Assembly: GCF_033095865.1 (NCBI RefSeq)
Contig: NZ_AP019365.1
Location: 5,119,501 to 5,183,500 of the forward strand
Direction: 5' to 3'
DNA length: 64,000 bases
Source: Pseudomonas sp. KU43P
GTDB lineage: Bacteria; Pseudomonadota; Gammaproteobacteria; Pseudomonadales; Pseudomonadaceae
The stretch's first letter is position 1. Every line of letters starts with the position of its first letter. A program made the position numbers and the translations under genes. Of this stretch, positions 36,229 to 46,098 are shown piece by piece. Below the pieces are notes generated by a model. The model was not told where the DNA came from. It made no database searches and saw only the letters and a list, made by a program, of their open reading frames with translations.

Positions 36229-36253
36229 AAAGGCGACCCAAGGGTCGCCTTTG
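36229..36253. terminator. Hairpin between recN and fur
   Basis: AAAGGCGACC-CAA-GGGTCGCCTTT is a near-perfect stem flanked by A3 and T3, usable in both directions; it lies 23 nt after the fur stop. Confidence 0.65.
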
Positions 36254-36275
36254 CAATGCATAACGATCGAAATCG

Positions 36276-36680
36276 TTACTTCTTCTTACGTACATACAGG
36301 ACCAGGTTATGGTCCACCAGCTCGTAGCCATGCTCGGCCACGATCTCCTTCTGACGCCGCTCGATCTCGGCATCCATGAATTCGATCACTTCACTGGTCT
36401 CCACGTTGACCATATGGTCGTGGTGACCGCCGTCCGCCAGCTCGAACACCGCGTGACCGCCATCGAAGTTGTGCCGTACCACCAGCCCCGCCGCTTCGAA
36501 CTGGGTCAGTACGCGATAGACGGTTGCCAGACCGACGTCCTCGCCAGCCTCCATCAGCGCCTTGTAGACATCCTCGGCGCTCATGTGACGTTGCTCGGTC
36601 GAATCGAGCATTTGAAGGATCTTGACTCGAGGCAGGGTTACCTTGAGACCGGCTTTGCGCAATTCGCTATTTTCAACCAT
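36276..36680 (-). CDS. fur: Ferric uptake regulator Fur
   Basis: A 134-residue Fe(II)-dependent repressor. The winged-helix N-terminal half (MVENSELRKAGLKVTLPRVK, with AEDVYKALMEAGEDVGLATVYRVL) binds DNA. The metal-binding segment GGHHDHMVNVETSEVIEF (about 85-102) and a histidine-containing tail follow. It lacks the CxxC zinc motifs, as other pseudomonad Fur proteins do. The ATG at 36680 is chosen by family N-terminus. It is divergent from omlA/bamE with under 100 bp between, as in P. aeruginosa. Confidence 0.97.
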   Translation of the reverse strand: MVENSELRKAGLKVTLPRVKILQMLDSTEQRHMSAEDVYKALMEAGEDVGLATVYRVLTQFEAAGLVVRHNFDGGHAVFELADGGHHDHMVNVETSEVIEFMDAEIERRQKEIVAEHGYELVDHNLVLYVRKKK

Positions 36681-36777
36681 GGTCAGCTTTCTCGCCGATG
36701 CTGCTTCGCAGCTTCTCTTAATACGGGTATGATCGGGGTTTACGTTGTCCAGCCAAGATAGTGGAAGTCGCCCACCG

Positions 36778-37311
36778 ATGCAAAACACCAAGCTCTTGCT
36801 AAACAGCCTCGCCCTCGCGGGACTGCTCGCACTCGCCGGTTGCTCGTTTCCCGGGGTTTACAAAATCGACATCCAGCAGGGCAATGTCGTTACGCAAGAC
36901 ATGATAGACCAATTGCGCCCCGGAATGACCCGCCGGCAAGTAAGGTTTATCATGGGCAACCCGCTCATTCAGGATACGTTCAACACCAACCGTTGGGACT
37001 ACCTGTACAGTCTGCAGCCTGGTGGCGGCCAACGCCAGCAGGAACGCATGAGCATCTTCTTCAACGACAGTGACCAATTGGTCAACCTGTCGGGTGATTT
37101 CATGCCAGGCGTGAGCAAAGACCAGGAAATCCTGGGCGGTAGCACCGACACCACGGTCAGCCCGGCCACCCAGCCTGAGCAGCCCGCACCGCAGCCGGAA
37201 GAGAAACCTGCCAAGCCAGGCTCCACGGAAGAATCCATCCAGCGCGAGATCGACACCATCGAAACCACCCCGGTGCCGACCCCAGCCCCACTGGAAACCT
37301 CGCCGCAGTAA
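36778..37311 (+). CDS. bamE: Outer-membrane assembly lipoprotein BamE/OmlA
   Basis: A 177-residue lipoprotein with a type II signal peptide ending in the lipobox LAGC (Cys about residue 21). The SmpA/OmlA domain follows: [35 protein letters not shown] and [13 protein letters not shown]. BamE is part of the BAM complex that inserts beta-barrels. The C-terminal ~70 residues are a Pro/Glu-rich extension ([16 protein letters not shown]), common in pseudomonads. In P. aeruginosa this gene is called omlA and is divergent from fur. Confidence 0.95.
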   Translation: MQNTKLLLNSLALAGLLALAGCSFPGVYKIDIQQGNVVTQDMIDQLRPGMTRRQVRFIMGNPLIQDTFNTNRWDYLYSLQPGGGQRQQERMSIFFNDSDQLVNLSGDFMPGVSKDQEILGGSTDTTVSPATQPEQPAPQPEEKPAKPGSTEESIQREIDTIETTPVPTPAPLETSPQ

Positions 37312-37322
37312 ATGCCGGCGAC

Positions 37323-37357
37323 ACAAAAAAGCCCGGACTCGTCCGGGCTTTTTTGTG
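37323..37357. terminator. Bidirectional terminator between bamE and ratA
   Basis: ACAAAAAAGCCCGGA-CTCG-TCCGGGCTTTTTTGT is fully symmetrical with A- and T-runs, serving the convergent bamE (+) and ratA (-). Confidence 0.9.
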
Positions 37358-37383
37358 CGTGCCTGATAAGCGCCTAGAGGCGA

Positions 37384-37818
37384 TCAGCCATAGAGCTGCT
37401 TGGCCCGCTGGCAGAACGCATCCACCAGGGTATTGGCCGCTTGATTGAACAGCGGCCCCAAGGTGGCGCGCACGATGGGCCCCGCGTAGTCGAAGGACAG
37501 GTCCAGGCTGATCTTGCAGGCCTTTTCACCCAGCGGCTTGAATACCCACAGGCCATGCAGCTGAGTGAACGGCCCCTCCTCCAGGTTCATCTCGATGGAC
37601 TGCCCCGGCACCAGCACATTACGCGTGACAAACTGCTGGCTCATGCCGCCCTTGGCCACTTCCAGCTTGGCGCGCATGTGCGTGTCGCTGGCTTCGATCA
37701 CCGTCGAGGCCGAGCACCAGGGCAGGAATTTCGGGTAGCTGGCCACATCGTTGACCAGATCGTACAGCGCCTGGGCAGGGTACGGCAGCAGGGCGGAGCG
37801 TTGAATATGGGTAGTCAT
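37384..37818 (-). CDS. ratA: RatA-like START/Coq10-type protein
   Basis: A 144-residue SRPBCC-fold protein. Typical segments are RSALLPYPAQALYDLVNDVASYP, here noted as PAQALYDLVNDVASYP, then FLPWCSASTVIEAS, and GLWVFKPLGEKACKISLDLS. E. coli RatA inhibits 50S-30S association; homologues are also viewed as Coq10-like quinone-binding proteins, so the role is open. The ATG at 37818 gives the family start MTTHIQRSALL. It is divergent from smpB, as in enterobacteria. Confidence 0.85.
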   Translation of the reverse strand: MTTHIQRSALLPYPAQALYDLVNDVASYPKFLPWCSASTVIEASDTHMRAKLEVAKGGMSQQFVTRNVLVPGQSIEMNLEEGPFTQLHGLWVFKPLGEKACKISLDLSFDYAGPIVRATLGPLFNQAANTLVDAFCQRAKQLYG

Positions 37819-37981
37819 CCAGGCGTCACTTCCAAGGCTGGGTGGCGGCGCTTCGCAGCGTGCCGAAAACAGGTTCTGTGCATACGACAGGGCCTGTATT
37901 GTCCGGTATTCATTGCAGTGGCTCAAGCTCACCTAAATCCCGTAGCCGGCGACGCGGTGACTTGCCTATAATGCCGCCCCT

Positions 37982-38464
37982 ATGGCTAAGCAAAAGAAAC
38001 ATCCGACCGGGACCATCGCGCAGAACAAGAAAGCGCGACACGATTACTTCATCGAACACAAGTTCGAGGCCGGGCTGGTCCTGTCCGGTTGGGAAGTAAA
38101 GAGCCTGCGGGCCGGCAAGGCGCACCTGACCGACAGCTACGTGCTGCTCAAGGATGGCGAAGCCTGGCTGTTCGGCAGCCACATCACCCCGCTGAACACC
38201 GCCAGCACCCACGTCATCGCCGACCCTACCCGCACTCGCAAGCTGCTGCTGAACAAGCGTGAGCTGGAGCGTGTGGAGGCTGCGGTGGCGCAGAAGGGCT
38301 ACACCTGCGTGGCCCTGGCGCTGTACTGGAGCAAGCACCTGATCAAGTGCGAGATCGCACTGGGCAAGGGCAAGAAGGAATTCGACAAGCGCGACACCAT
38401 GCGCGAACGCGATTCCAACCGCGAGCTGCAGCGTGCGGTGCGCAATAAGGGCAAGGAAGAGTAA
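37982..38464 (+). CDS. smpB: SsrA-binding protein SmpB
   Basis: A 160-residue beta-barrel protein that binds tmRNA and delivers it to stalled ribosomes. The core has [39 protein letters not shown] and the basic C-terminal tail [20 protein letters not shown], which mimics mRNA in the channel. Its RNA partner, ssrA, lies about 8.5 kb downstream in this window. There is no good Shine-Dalgarno sequence before the ATG. Confidence 0.96.
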   Translation: MAKQKKHPTGTIAQNKKARHDYFIEHKFEAGLVLSGWEVKSLRAGKAHLTDSYVLLKDGEAWLFGSHITPLNTASTHVIADPTRTRKLLLNKRELERVEAAVAQKGYTCVALALYWSKHLIKCEIALGKGKKEFDKRDTMRERDSNRELQRAVRNKGKEE

Positions 38465-38483
38465 GACTTCTTTAGCCTGCAAC

Positions 38484-38577
38484 GGCCCTATCGCCGGCAA
38501 GCCGGCTCCTACAGGTACTCCACAAGCCTCAAGGCATGTGGTGATCCTGTGGGAGCCGGCTTGCCGGCGATAGGGCC
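38484..38577. repeat. Inverted pair of REP elements
   Basis: Copies at 38484-38515 and 38549-38577 face each other between the convergent smpB and lldR genes. Confidence 0.85.
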
Positions 38578-38585
38578 AATGAAGA

Positions 38586-39353
38586 TCAGCGCCCGCTGCG
38601 CCGCTCCGCCCGCGCCACCCGCTGCGCTTCGTCCTGCGCCTCTTCCAGCACTTCCTGCACATACAGAATGTGCCGGCTGGAAACCTCGCGCGCATCCTCC
38701 GCCCTGCCCTCGACAATCGCCAGGTACAACTCGCGGTGCTGGCTGATCAGCATGTCGCGCGTTTCGGTACGCTGCTGGTACATGCCACCGATGTTGGTCA
38801 CCACATTGCGCTTGAGCAGATCGAACAGCCCACGAATGGTATGCAGCAGCACGGCATTGTGGCTGGCCTCGGCAATCGCCAGGTGGAACCGCGCATCCGC
38901 CGCCCCCTCCTCTGCACGCGTCACCTCGTCGGCCCGCGCATAGCAATCTTGCAAGGTATCGAAAGCCGCTTTCAGGCGAACACGATCTGGTTCGGTAGCA
39001 CGCTGGGCCGCGTAATACGCGCAGGAAGCTTCCAGCGTATGGCGAAACTCCAGCAGGTCGCGCTGAGCCTCGGCACTGTGCTCGAGCAACTGCAGCAGCG
39101 GGTCGCTGAAGGTCGACCCCAGCGACTCGGCCACGTAGTTGCCGCCGCCTTGGCGGCTGACCAGCAAACCCTTGGCCACCAGCTTCTGAATCGCCTCACG
39201 CAGTGACGGGCGCGACACACCGAACTGTTCGGCGAGGACGCGCTCGGCCGGCAGCCGCTGCCCGGAGGTCAGCGTACCTTCGAGAATCATCCCTTCCAAC
39301 CGATCGACGATGTCGTCGGACAGGCGCCGTTGGCGGACCTGATCAAAAACCAT
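38586..39353 (-). CDS. lldR: FCD-type GntR regulator of lactate genes
   Basis: A 255-residue regulator. The N-terminal winged helix (LSDDIVDRLEGMILEGTL, then QRLPAERVLAEQFGVSRPSLREAI) binds DNA. The C-terminal FCD domain has the metal-ligand pattern with ARFHLAIAEASHN and a later histidine in ISQHRELYLAI and SSRHILYV. LldR-type proteins repress lactate genes and are released by lactate. It is divergent from lldP, with a perfect 17-bp palindrome between the genes. The ATG at 39353 is preceded by GGAG; a GTG one codon upstream is possible. Confidence 0.9.
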   Translation of the reverse strand: MVFDQVRQRRLSDDIVDRLEGMILEGTLTSGQRLPAERVLAEQFGVSRPSLREAIQKLVAKGLLVSRQGGGNYVAESLGSTFSDPLLQLLEHSAEAQRDLLEFRHTLEASCAYYAAQRATEPDRVRLKAAFDTLQDCYARADEVTRAEEGAADARFHLAIAEASHNAVLLHTIRGLFDLLKRNVVTNIGGMYQQRTETRDMLISQHRELYLAIVEGRAEDAREVSSRHILYVQEVLEEAQDEAQRVARAERRSGR

Positions 39354-39608
39354 CACATGCTCTCCACAAACCCCCGGCAGATTTCAGGGGGCGCCTATTC
39401 TCGCCGATCCCGCGGCCGCCAGCACCCATCAGCCAAGGATTTTCCCTGGCGATCAGCTGCCCATTCATCGGCCCGCGACCAAAGTTTTGCACCGGACAAA
39501 TTGACACACCGGCGACAGCGCTTTTAACCTAGCGACCAGCCATTGTAAATTGGTCTTACCAATTATCCAATGCCAGTGCTGACCAACAACAATTAGGGGC
39601 CACCCCAT
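39354..39608. promoter_or_regulatory. lldR-lldP divergent control region with LldR operator
   Basis: The 255-bp gap contains the palindrome AATTGGTCTTACCAATT at 39548-39564, with TTGGT-N3-ACCAA arms as in LldR/PdhR operators of other bacteria. It lies about 45 nt before lldP, where a bound repressor would block transcription. Confidence 0.75.
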
Positions 39609-41279
39609 ATGCAAACCTGGCAACAACTCTATACCCCGCTTGGTAGTCTCGGCCTGTCCGCACTGGCGGCGGTCATCCCTATCGTGTTCTTCTTCCTCGC
39701 CCTCGCCGTGTTCCGCCTCAAAGGCCACGTCGCCGGCAGCATCACCCTGGCCCTGTCGATCCTGGTGGCAATCTTCGCCTTCCAGATGCCTGTCGACATG
39801 GCCCTTGCCGCCGCAGGTTACGGCTTCCTCTACGGCCTCTGGCCGATTGCCTGGATCATCGTTGCCGCGGTGTTTCTGTACAAACTCACGGTCAAGAGCG
39901 GCCAGTTCGAAGTGATCCGCAGCTCGGTGCTGTCGATCACCGACGACCAACGCCTGCAGGTGCTGCTGATCGGCTTCTGCTTCGGCGCCTTCCTGGAAGG
40001 CGCGGCCGGCTTCGGCGCCCCAGTGGCCATCACCGCCGCACTGCTGGTGGGCCTGGGCTTCAACCCACTGTACGCCGCCGGCCTGTGCCTGATCGCCAAC
40101 ACCGCACCGGTGGCCTTCGGCGCCCTCGGTATCCCGATCATCGTGGCCGGCCAAGTCACCGGTATCGACGCCTTCCACATCGGCGCCATGACCGGCCGCC
40201 AGCTGCCGCTGCTGTCGCTGTTCGTGCCGTTCTGGCTGGTGTTCATGATGGACGGCCTGCGCGGCGTGAAGGAAACCTGGCCTGCCGCCCTGGTTGCCGG
40301 CCTGAGCTTTGCCGTGACCCAGTACTTCACCTCCAACTTCATCGGCCCGGAACTGCCGGATATCACCTCGGCCCTGGCCAGCCTGATCTGCCTCACCCTG
40401 TTCCTGAAAGTGTGGCAGCCCAAGCGCTCGTTCGCCGAAGCCAAAGGCAGCGTCGGCGCCGCCGTGGTACAACCGAGCGGCAGCCAGCCGAGCCCGTACA
40501 GCTTCGGCGAGATCTTCAAAGCCTGGTCGCCGTTCCTGATCCTCACCGTGCTAGTCACCCTCTGGACCCTGAAGCCGTTCAAGGCAGCCTTCGCCCCAGG
40601 CGGCGCGATGTACAACTTCGTGTTCAACTTCGCCATCCCGCACCTTGACCAACTGGTGATCAAGACCGCCCCGATCGTCACCGCGCCAACCGCCATGCCA
40701 GCGGTGTTCAAGCTCGACCCGATCTCCGCCACCGGCACCGCGATCTTCCTCTCCGCGCTGATTTCCATGGCGGTGCTGAAGATCAACTTCAAAACTGGTC
40801 TGACCACTTTCAAAGAGACCTTCTGGGAACTGCGCTGGCCGATCCTGTCGATCGGCATGGTGCTGGCGTTCGCCTTCGTCACCAACTACTCGGGCATGTC
40901 CTCGACCATGGCCCTGGTCCTGGCGGGTACCGGCGCGGCCTTCCCGTTCTTCTCGCCGTTCCTCGGCTGGCTGGGCGTGTTCCTGACTGGCTCCGACACC
41001 TCGTCCAATGCCCTGTTCAGCTCGTTGCAGGCCACCACCGCCCACCAGATCGGGGTCAACGACACCCTGCTGGTGGCCGCCAACACCAGCGGCGGCGTGA
41101 CCGGCAAGATGATCTCGCCGCAATCCATCGCCGTGGCCTGCGCCGCCACCGGCCTGGTCGGCAAGGAATCGGACCTGTTCCGCTTCACCGTCAAGCACAG
41201 CCTGTTCTTCGCCACCATCGTCGGCCTGATCACCCTGATCCAGGCGTATTGGCTGACCGGCATGCTGGTTCATCACTAA
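39609..41279 (+). CDS. lldP: L-lactate permease
   Basis: A 556-residue inner-membrane permease of the LctP family importing lactate and glycolate by proton symport. Many hydrophobic helices are evident; the family segment [17 protein letters not shown] is near residues 125-141 and [13 protein letters not shown] near 465-477. It is the first gene of the lldP-lldD-dld operon, directly downstream of the LldR operator. Confidence 0.95.
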   Translation: MQTWQQLYTPLGSLGLSALAAVIPIVFFFLALAVFRLKGHVAGSITLALSILVAIFAFQMPVDMALAAAGYGFLYGLWPIAWIIVAAVFLYKLTVKSGQFEVIRSSVLSITDDQRLQVLLIGFCFGAFLEGAAGFGAPVAITAALLVGLGFNPLYAAGLCLIANTAPVAFGALGIPIIVAGQVTGIDAFHIGAMTGRQLPLLSLFVPFWLVFMMDGLRGVKETWPAALVAGLSFAVTQYFTSNFIGPELPDITSALASLICLTLFLKVWQPKRSFAEAKGSVGAAVVQPSGSQPSPYSFGEIFKAWSPFLILTVLVTLWTLKPFKAAFAPGGAMYNFVFNFAIPHLDQLVIKTAPIVTAPTAMPAVFKLDPISATGTAIFLSALISMAVLKINFKTGLTTFKETFWELRWPILSIGMVLAFAFVTNYSGMSSTMALVLAGTGAAFPFFSPFLGWLGVFLTGSDTSSNALFSSLQATTAHQIGVNDTLLVAANTSGGVTGKMISPQSIAVACAATGLVGKESDLFRFTVKHSLFFATIVGLITLIQAYWLTGMLVHH

Positions 41280-41340
41280 AGTGAAAGGGGCCGGGCGCCC
41301 ATGCTCCCGGCATCTCCTTCAACCCACGCTGCGAGAATCC

Positions 41341-42486
41341 ATGATCATTTCCGCCTCCACCGACTATCGCGCCGCGGCCCAACGCAAGCTGCCTCCGTTC
41401 CTCTTCCACTACGCCGACGGCGGCGCCTACGCCGAGCACACCCTGCGCCACAACGTCTCGGACCTGGCCGGCATCGCGCTGCGCCAGCGCGTGCTGAAGA
41501 ACATGTCCGAGCTGAGCCTCGAAACCAAGCTGTTCGACGAAACCCTGAGCATGCCCGTGGCCCTGGCCCCGGTCGGCCTTACCGGCATGTACGCCCGCCG
41601 CGGCGAAGTGCAGGCGGCGCGTGCGGCGGCGGCCCATGGCATCCCGTTCACCATGTCGACCGTTTCGGTATGCCCGATCGAAGAGGTGGCGCCAGCCATC
41701 GATCGACCGATGTGGTTCCAGCTCTATGTGTTGAAAGACCGCGGTTTCATGCGCAACGCCCTTGAGCGCGCCAAGGCCGCCGGCGTGAAAACCCTGGTGT
41801 TCACCGTCGACATGCCCGTACCCGGCGCCCGCTACCGCGACGCCCACTCCGGCATGAGCGGTGCCAACGGGCCGATGCGCCGCGTATTGCAAGCCATGAC
41901 CCACCCCGAATGGGCCTGGGACGTTGGCGTAATGGGCCGCCCGCACGACCTGGGCAACATCTCCAAATACCGCGGCAACCCCACGGGCCTTGCCGACTAC
42001 ATCGGCTGGCTGGGCAACAACTTCGACCCGTCGATTTCCTGGAAGGACCTGGAGTGGATCCGCGAATTCTGGGACGGCCCGATGATCATCAAGGGCATCC
42101 TCGACGCCGACGACGCCCGTGACGCCGTGAAGTTCGGTGCCGACGGTATCGTCGTGTCCAACCACGGTGGCCGCCAGCTCGACGGCGTGCTGTCCAGCGC
42201 GCGCGCCCTGCCGGCGATTGCCGATGCGGTCAAAGGCGACCTGAAGATCCTCGCCGACTCCGGCATCCGCAGCGGCCTCGACGTGGTGCGCATGATCGCC
42301 CTGGGCGCCGACACCGTGCTGATCGGTCGCGCCTTCCTCTGGGCCCTGGCGGTGCATGGCCAGGCCGGGGTGAAGAACCTGCTGGAGCTGTTCGAGAAAG
42401 AAATGCGTGTGGCCATGGTGCTGACCGGCGCCAAGTCGATCAGCGAAATCAGCCGCGATTCGCTGGTCCGCGAACTGGGCGCCTGA
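41341..42486 (+). CDS. lldD: L-lactate dehydrogenase (FMN, quinone-linked)
   Basis: A 381-residue FMN enzyme that oxidises L-lactate to pyruvate and feeds electrons to the respiratory chain. The alpha-hydroxy-acid oxidase active site [10 protein letters not shown] (His near residue 275) and phosphate-binding [11 protein letters not shown] and [11 protein letters not shown] are intact. The N-terminal [13 protein letters not shown] and [12 protein letters not shown] match the family. The ATG at 41341 is chosen by homology to the usual start. It stands 61 bp after lldP. Confidence 0.97.
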   Translation: MIISASTDYRAAAQRKLPPFLFHYADGGAYAEHTLRHNVSDLAGIALRQRVLKNMSELSLETKLFDETLSMPVALAPVGLTGMYARRGEVQAARAAAAHGIPFTMSTVSVCPIEEVAPAIDRPMWFQLYVLKDRGFMRNALERAKAAGVKTLVFTVDMPVPGARYRDAHSGMSGANGPMRRVLQAMTHPEWAWDVGVMGRPHDLGNISKYRGNPTGLADYIGWLGNNFDPSISWKDLEWIREFWDGPMIIKGILDADDARDAVKFGADGIVVSNHGGRQLDGVLSSARALPAIADAVKGDLKILADSGIRSGLDVVRMIALGADTVLIGRAFLWALAVHGQAGVKNLLELFEKEMRVAMVLTGAKSISEISRDSLVRELGA

Positions 42487-42560
42487 GCGCCTGCCACACC
42501 ACCGCCTGAATGACCGGGGCACTCGGCGCGCCAGACGCCGTGGCCCCGCGAGGAGATTGC

Positions 42561-45371
42561 ATGAGCCTGCCCGCCGCGTTCCTGCGTGATGTCGAGCACC
42601 TGATTCCCGCCGAACGCCGCTTCGACGACCCGACTTCGACATTGGCCTTCGGCACCGATGCCAGCTTCTACCGGCTGATTCCCAAACTGGTGGTGCGCGT
42701 CGAGTCCGAAGACGAAGTGGTCGGCTTGATCCAGCTGGCCCAGCGAGAGCGCGTGCCGGTCACCTTCCGCGCCGCCGGCACCAGCCTCTCTGGCCAGGCC
42801 ATCAGCGACTCGGTGCTGATCGTGCTCGGCGACAACTGGGGTGGCAAGGAGATACGTGGCCAGGGCGAACAGATCCGCCTGCAGCCCGGCGTGATCGGCG
42901 CCCAGGCCAACGCCTGGCTGGCCCCCTACGGGCGCAAGATCGGCCCGGATCCAGCCTCGATCAACGCCTGCAAGATCGGCGGCATCGTCGCCAACAATGC
43001 CAGCGGCATGTGCTGCGGCACCGCACAGAACACCTACCACACCCTCGCCGGCCTGCGCCTGGTATTGGCCGACGGCACCCGCTTCGATAGCGAAGACCCG
43101 GTCAGCGTCGCGGCCTTCGAGAAGAGTCATGCCGGCCTGCTCGAATCACTGGCTCGCCTCGGTCGCGAAACCCGCGCCAACACCGAACTGGCCGACCGCA
43201 TCCGGCACAAGTACCGCCTGAAGAACACCACAGGTCTGTCACTCAACGCGCTGGTGGACTACGACCAGCCGCTGGATATCCTGCAACACCTGCTGGTTGG
43301 TTCCGAAGGCACCTTGGGCTTCATCAGCGCCGTCACCTACGACACCGTGCCCGACCACCCGCACAAGGCCAGTGCTTTGCTGGTTTTCCCCAGCGTGGAA
43401 AGCTGCTGCCGCGCCGTCACCGTACTCAAGCGCCAGCCCGTGTCTGCAGTAGAGCTGCTCGACCGCCGCAGCCTGCGCTCGGTGCAGAACATGCCCGGCA
43501 TGCCGCTGTGGGTAAAAGGCCTGTCGGACAACGCCTGCGCCTTGCTGATCGAGTCCCGCGCCGCCAGCCAGAGCCTGCTGCACGAACAACTGCAGCAGGT
43601 CATGGCATCGATTGCCGACTACCCGTTGGAACAGAAGGTCGAATTCAGCGAAGACCCGGCCGTATACAACCAGCTGTGGAAAATCCGCAAAGACACCTTC
43701 CCCGCCGTCGGCGCCGTGCGCCAGACCGGCACCACGGTCATCATCGAAGACGTGACCTTCCCCGTCGAGCAACTGGCCGAAGGCGTCAACCGCCTGATCC
43801 AGTTGTTCGACAAGCACCACTACGACGAGGCGATCATCTTCGGCCATGCCCTGGAGGGCAACCTGCACTTCGTCTTTACCCAGGGCTTCAACAGCACCGA
43901 AGAAGTCGCGCGCTACCAGGCCTTCATGGACGACGTGGCCCAGCTGGTGGCCGTGGAATTCGGCGGTTCGCTCAAGGCCGAGCATGGCACCGGGCGCAAC
44001 ATGGCGCCGTTCGTGGAGCTGGAGTGGGGCCATGATGCCTACCAGTTGATGTGGGCACTCAAGCGCCTGCTCGACCCCAACAGCATCCTCAACCCCGACG
44101 TGGTGCTGAGCAACGATCCTGACATCCACCTGAAAAACCTCAAGCCGCTGCCCGCCGCCGACGAGATCGTCGACAAGTGCATCGAGTGCGGTTTCTGCGA
44201 ACCGGTGTGCCCGTCCAAAGGCCTGACCCTCAGCCCCCGCCAGCGCATCGTCATGTGGCGCGACATCCAGGCCAAGAAACGCGCCGGCATCGACACCCGC
44301 GAGTTGCTGCGGACCTACCAGTACCAGGGCATCGACACCTGCGCCGCCACCGGCCTGTGCGCCCAGCGCTGCCCGGTGGGCATCAACACCGGCGAGCTGG
44401 TGAAGAAGTTGCGCAGCCAAGCCGCCGAGCACGGCAAGACGGCCGACTGGCTGGCCGAGCACTTCCACACTGCCCTTGGCGGCGCTCGCCTTACCCTCAC
44501 CGCCGCCAACACCGCCCGCAAACTGCTGGGTGCCCCACGCCTGGGCCGCCTGAGCGCGAGCCTGAGCAAGGCAAGCAACGGTCGCCTGCCGCAATGGACC
44601 CCGGCCATGCCGCAGCCCCTGCGCAGCATCGACCTTGGCCAGGCGCACAACGATGCCCGCCCGCGGGTGGTGTATCTGGCGGCCTGTGTATCACGCGTGA
44701 TGGGCCCCGCCTACGCCGACCGCGAGCAAAGCTCACTGCTCGACAAGACCCGCGCCCTGCTGGAAAAGGCCGGTTACCAGGTGGTGTTTCCCGACAATGC
44801 CGACAGCCTGTGCTGCGGCCAGCCGTTTGCCTCGAAGGGCTATCCCGAGCAGGCCGAGCACAAGCGCCAGGAGCTGATCAACGCCCTGCTGCACGCCAGC
44901 CGCGGCGGGCTCGACCCGATCTATTGCGACACCAGCCCGTGCACCTTGCGCCTGGTGCAGGACCTGGGCGAAACCCGGCTGGACCTGTATGACCCGGTGC
45001 GTTTCATACGCACTCATCTGATGGACAAGCTGGAGTTCACGCCACAAGAGGAACCCGTTGCCGTGCATGTGACGTGCAGTACCCAGCACCTGGGCGAGAG
45101 CCAGGCGCTGATTGATCTGGCGCGGCTGTGCAGCAAGCAGGTGGTGATTCCTGAGGGGATCCATTGTTGCGGGTTTGCCGGGGACAAGGGCTTCACTACG
45201 CCTGAGCTGAATGCACATTCGCTGCGTAGCTTGAAGGATGCAGTGCAGTATTGCAGTGAAGGGATTTCCACCAGCCGGACCTGCGAGATCGGGTTGTCCA
45301 GCCATAGCGGCATCGACTATCACGGGCTGGTCTACCTGGTAGATCGCGTCACCCGCCCGCGCAGCATCTGA
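42561..45371 (+). CDS. dld: FAD/4Fe-4S D-lactate (2-hydroxyacid) dehydrogenase
   Basis: A 936-residue fusion. An FAD-binding PCMH domain comes first (VTFRAAGTSLSGQAISD, then INACKIGGIVANNASGMC). An FAD-linked oxidase C-terminal domain follows (GHALEGNLHFVFTQGF, EHGTGRNMAPFVELEWG). A ferredoxin-like domain has CIECGFCEPVC near residue 540 and CAATGLCAQRCPVG near 594. Two CCG-type half-domains end the protein (CCGQPFASKGY, CCGFAGDKGF). In pseudomonads this operon position is the quinone-linked D-lactate dehydrogenase, so the operon uses both lactate isomers. GAGGAG precedes the ATG at 42561. Confidence 0.93.
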   Translation: MSLPAAFLRDVEHLIPAERRFDDPTSTLAFGTDASFYRLIPKLVVRVESEDEVVGLIQLAQRERVPVTFRAAGTSLSGQAISDSVLIVLGDNWGGKEIRGQGEQIRLQPGVIGAQANAWLAPYGRKIGPDPASINACKIGGIVANNASGMCCGTAQNTYHTLAGLRLVLADGTRFDSEDPVSVAAFEKSHAGLLESLARLGRETRANTELADRIRHKYRLKNTTGLSLNALVDYDQPLDILQHLLVGSEGTLGFISAVTYDTVPDHPHKASALLVFPSVESCCRAVTVLKRQPVSAVELLDRRSLRSVQNMPGMPLWVKGLSDNACALLIESRAASQSLLHEQLQQVMASIADYPLEQKVEFSEDPAVYNQLWKIRKDTFPAVGAVRQTGTTVIIEDVTFPVEQLAEGVNRLIQLFDKHHYDEAIIFGHALEGNLHFVFTQGFNSTEEVARYQAFMDDVAQLVAVEFGGSLKAEHGTGRNMAPFVELEWGHDAYQLMWALKRLLDPNSILNPDVVLSNDPDIHLKNLKPLPAADEIVDKCIECGFCEPVCPSKGLTLSPRQRIVMWRDIQAKKRAGIDTRELLRTYQYQGIDTCAATGLCAQRCPVGINTGELVKKLRSQAAEHGKTADWLAEHFHTALGGARLTLTAANTARKLLGAPRLGRLSASLSKASNGRLPQWTPAMPQPLRSIDLGQAHNDARPRVVYLAACVSRVMGPAYADREQSSLLDKTRALLEKAGYQVVFPDNADSLCCGQPFASKGYPEQAEHKRQELINALLHASRGGLDPIYCDTSPCTLRLVQDLGETRLDLYDPVRFIRTHLMDKLEFTPQEEPVAVHVTCSTQHLGESQALIDLARLCSKQVVIPEGIHCCGFAGDKGFTTPELNAHSLRSLKDAVQYCSEGISTSRTCEIGLSSHSGIDYHGLVYLVDRVTRPRSI

Positions 45372-45380
45372 GCCATCCCG

Positions 45381-45494
45381 GGGCCGCTTCGCGGCCCATC
45401 GCTGGAGCCAGCTCCCACAGGCACTGCGCTGGACAATAAAGCGGCGCGGTACCTGTAGGAGCTGGCTTGCCAGCGATCGAGGGCGAAGCCCTCG
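45381..45494. repeat. REP-like repeats after dld
   Basis: A hairpin GGGCCGCTTCGCGGCCC (45381-45397) is followed by two opposed copies of a REP variant with core AGCTGGCTTGCCAGCGAT (45399-45420 and 45453-45475) and by the hairpin GAGGGCGAAGCCCTC. It is a second REP subtype next to the GCCGGC type. Confidence 0.7.
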
Positions 45495-45632
45495 CCTACC
45501 CCCTCCAGCCGTACGATTTTTCCCAACCTGAAACCAAATCCTTCTGAATTGGACACTTTGGGAATTATCCTACGACCGCTACTGACGTTTCGCTGTTGTT
45601 GCTCACAGCCATCGGGGCTAATTTCCCTGGGT

Positions 45633-45800
45633 CGTTTTCGAACGATGTGGGTGTGAGAACCCTGTAAACATGACAGCAGCCTCGTTATGGCAGCCCTGCG
45701 CGGGCAGACTTCGGTCTGGCCGGCTTTCCCATGTTTACCGGTTTCTCACCCCGCGCATGGCTGCCACCCTACTCCCGTGAGAAGGATCGGGTTGGCAGCT
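45633..45800 (+). promoter_or_regulatory. Structured leader RNA candidate upstream of the DUF6124/DUF3077 pair
   Basis: A small hairpin CGTT-TTCG-AACG (45633-45644) is followed by two arms, 45653-45672 and 45730-45749, complementary at 18 of 20 positions. Between them is a hairpin with a cUUCGg tetraloop (45705-45718). A further stem pairs 45759-45769 (GGCTGCCACCC) with 45789-45800 (GGGTTGGCAGCT), one base bulged. It ends 28 nt before the ATG at 45829. The extent of pairing suggests a cis-acting RNA; I do not recognise it as a named family. Confidence 0.6.
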
Positions 45801-45828
45801 CCTGTTCAGTAAACAAACTGGGAAAGCC

Positions 45829-46098
45829 ATGAAAAAAATCGTCCCCGACCCACCCCGCTCCAGCCCCTACTTCTCCATCCACAGCGACATGCCCCCACCC
45901 GACGCCCTGGCCCACGCCAGCGAGCTCCTGCGCGGCGTCGCCGAAACCATCGACGAACACTGCCGTACCCATTCAGGCGAATCCGGCCTGAGCATGCTAG
46001 GCAACGCCGCCCATGCCAGCGAAACCTCCAGAGCCCTGATCGAGCACGCCTTGACCGGCCTGCACAATGCCAAAGCTGGAGGTCAAAGCAATGAATGA
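45829..46098 (+). CDS. Small DUF6124-type protein
   Basis: An 89-residue acidic protein without signal peptide or membrane segment. It begins MKKIVPDPP and has a helical centre (ALAHASELLRGVAETIDEHC, then LSMLGNAAHASETSRALIEHAL). The pattern recalls the Pseudomonas-specific DUF6124 group; function unknown. It overlaps the next gene by 8 nt, so both are co-translated, and it has the structured leader described at 45633-45800. GGGAAAG is the likely ribosome-binding site. Confidence 0.7.
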   Translation: MKKIVPDPPRSSPYFSIHSDMPPPDALAHASELLRGVAETIDEHCRTHSGESGLSMLGNAAHASETSRALIEHALTGLHNAKAGGQSNE

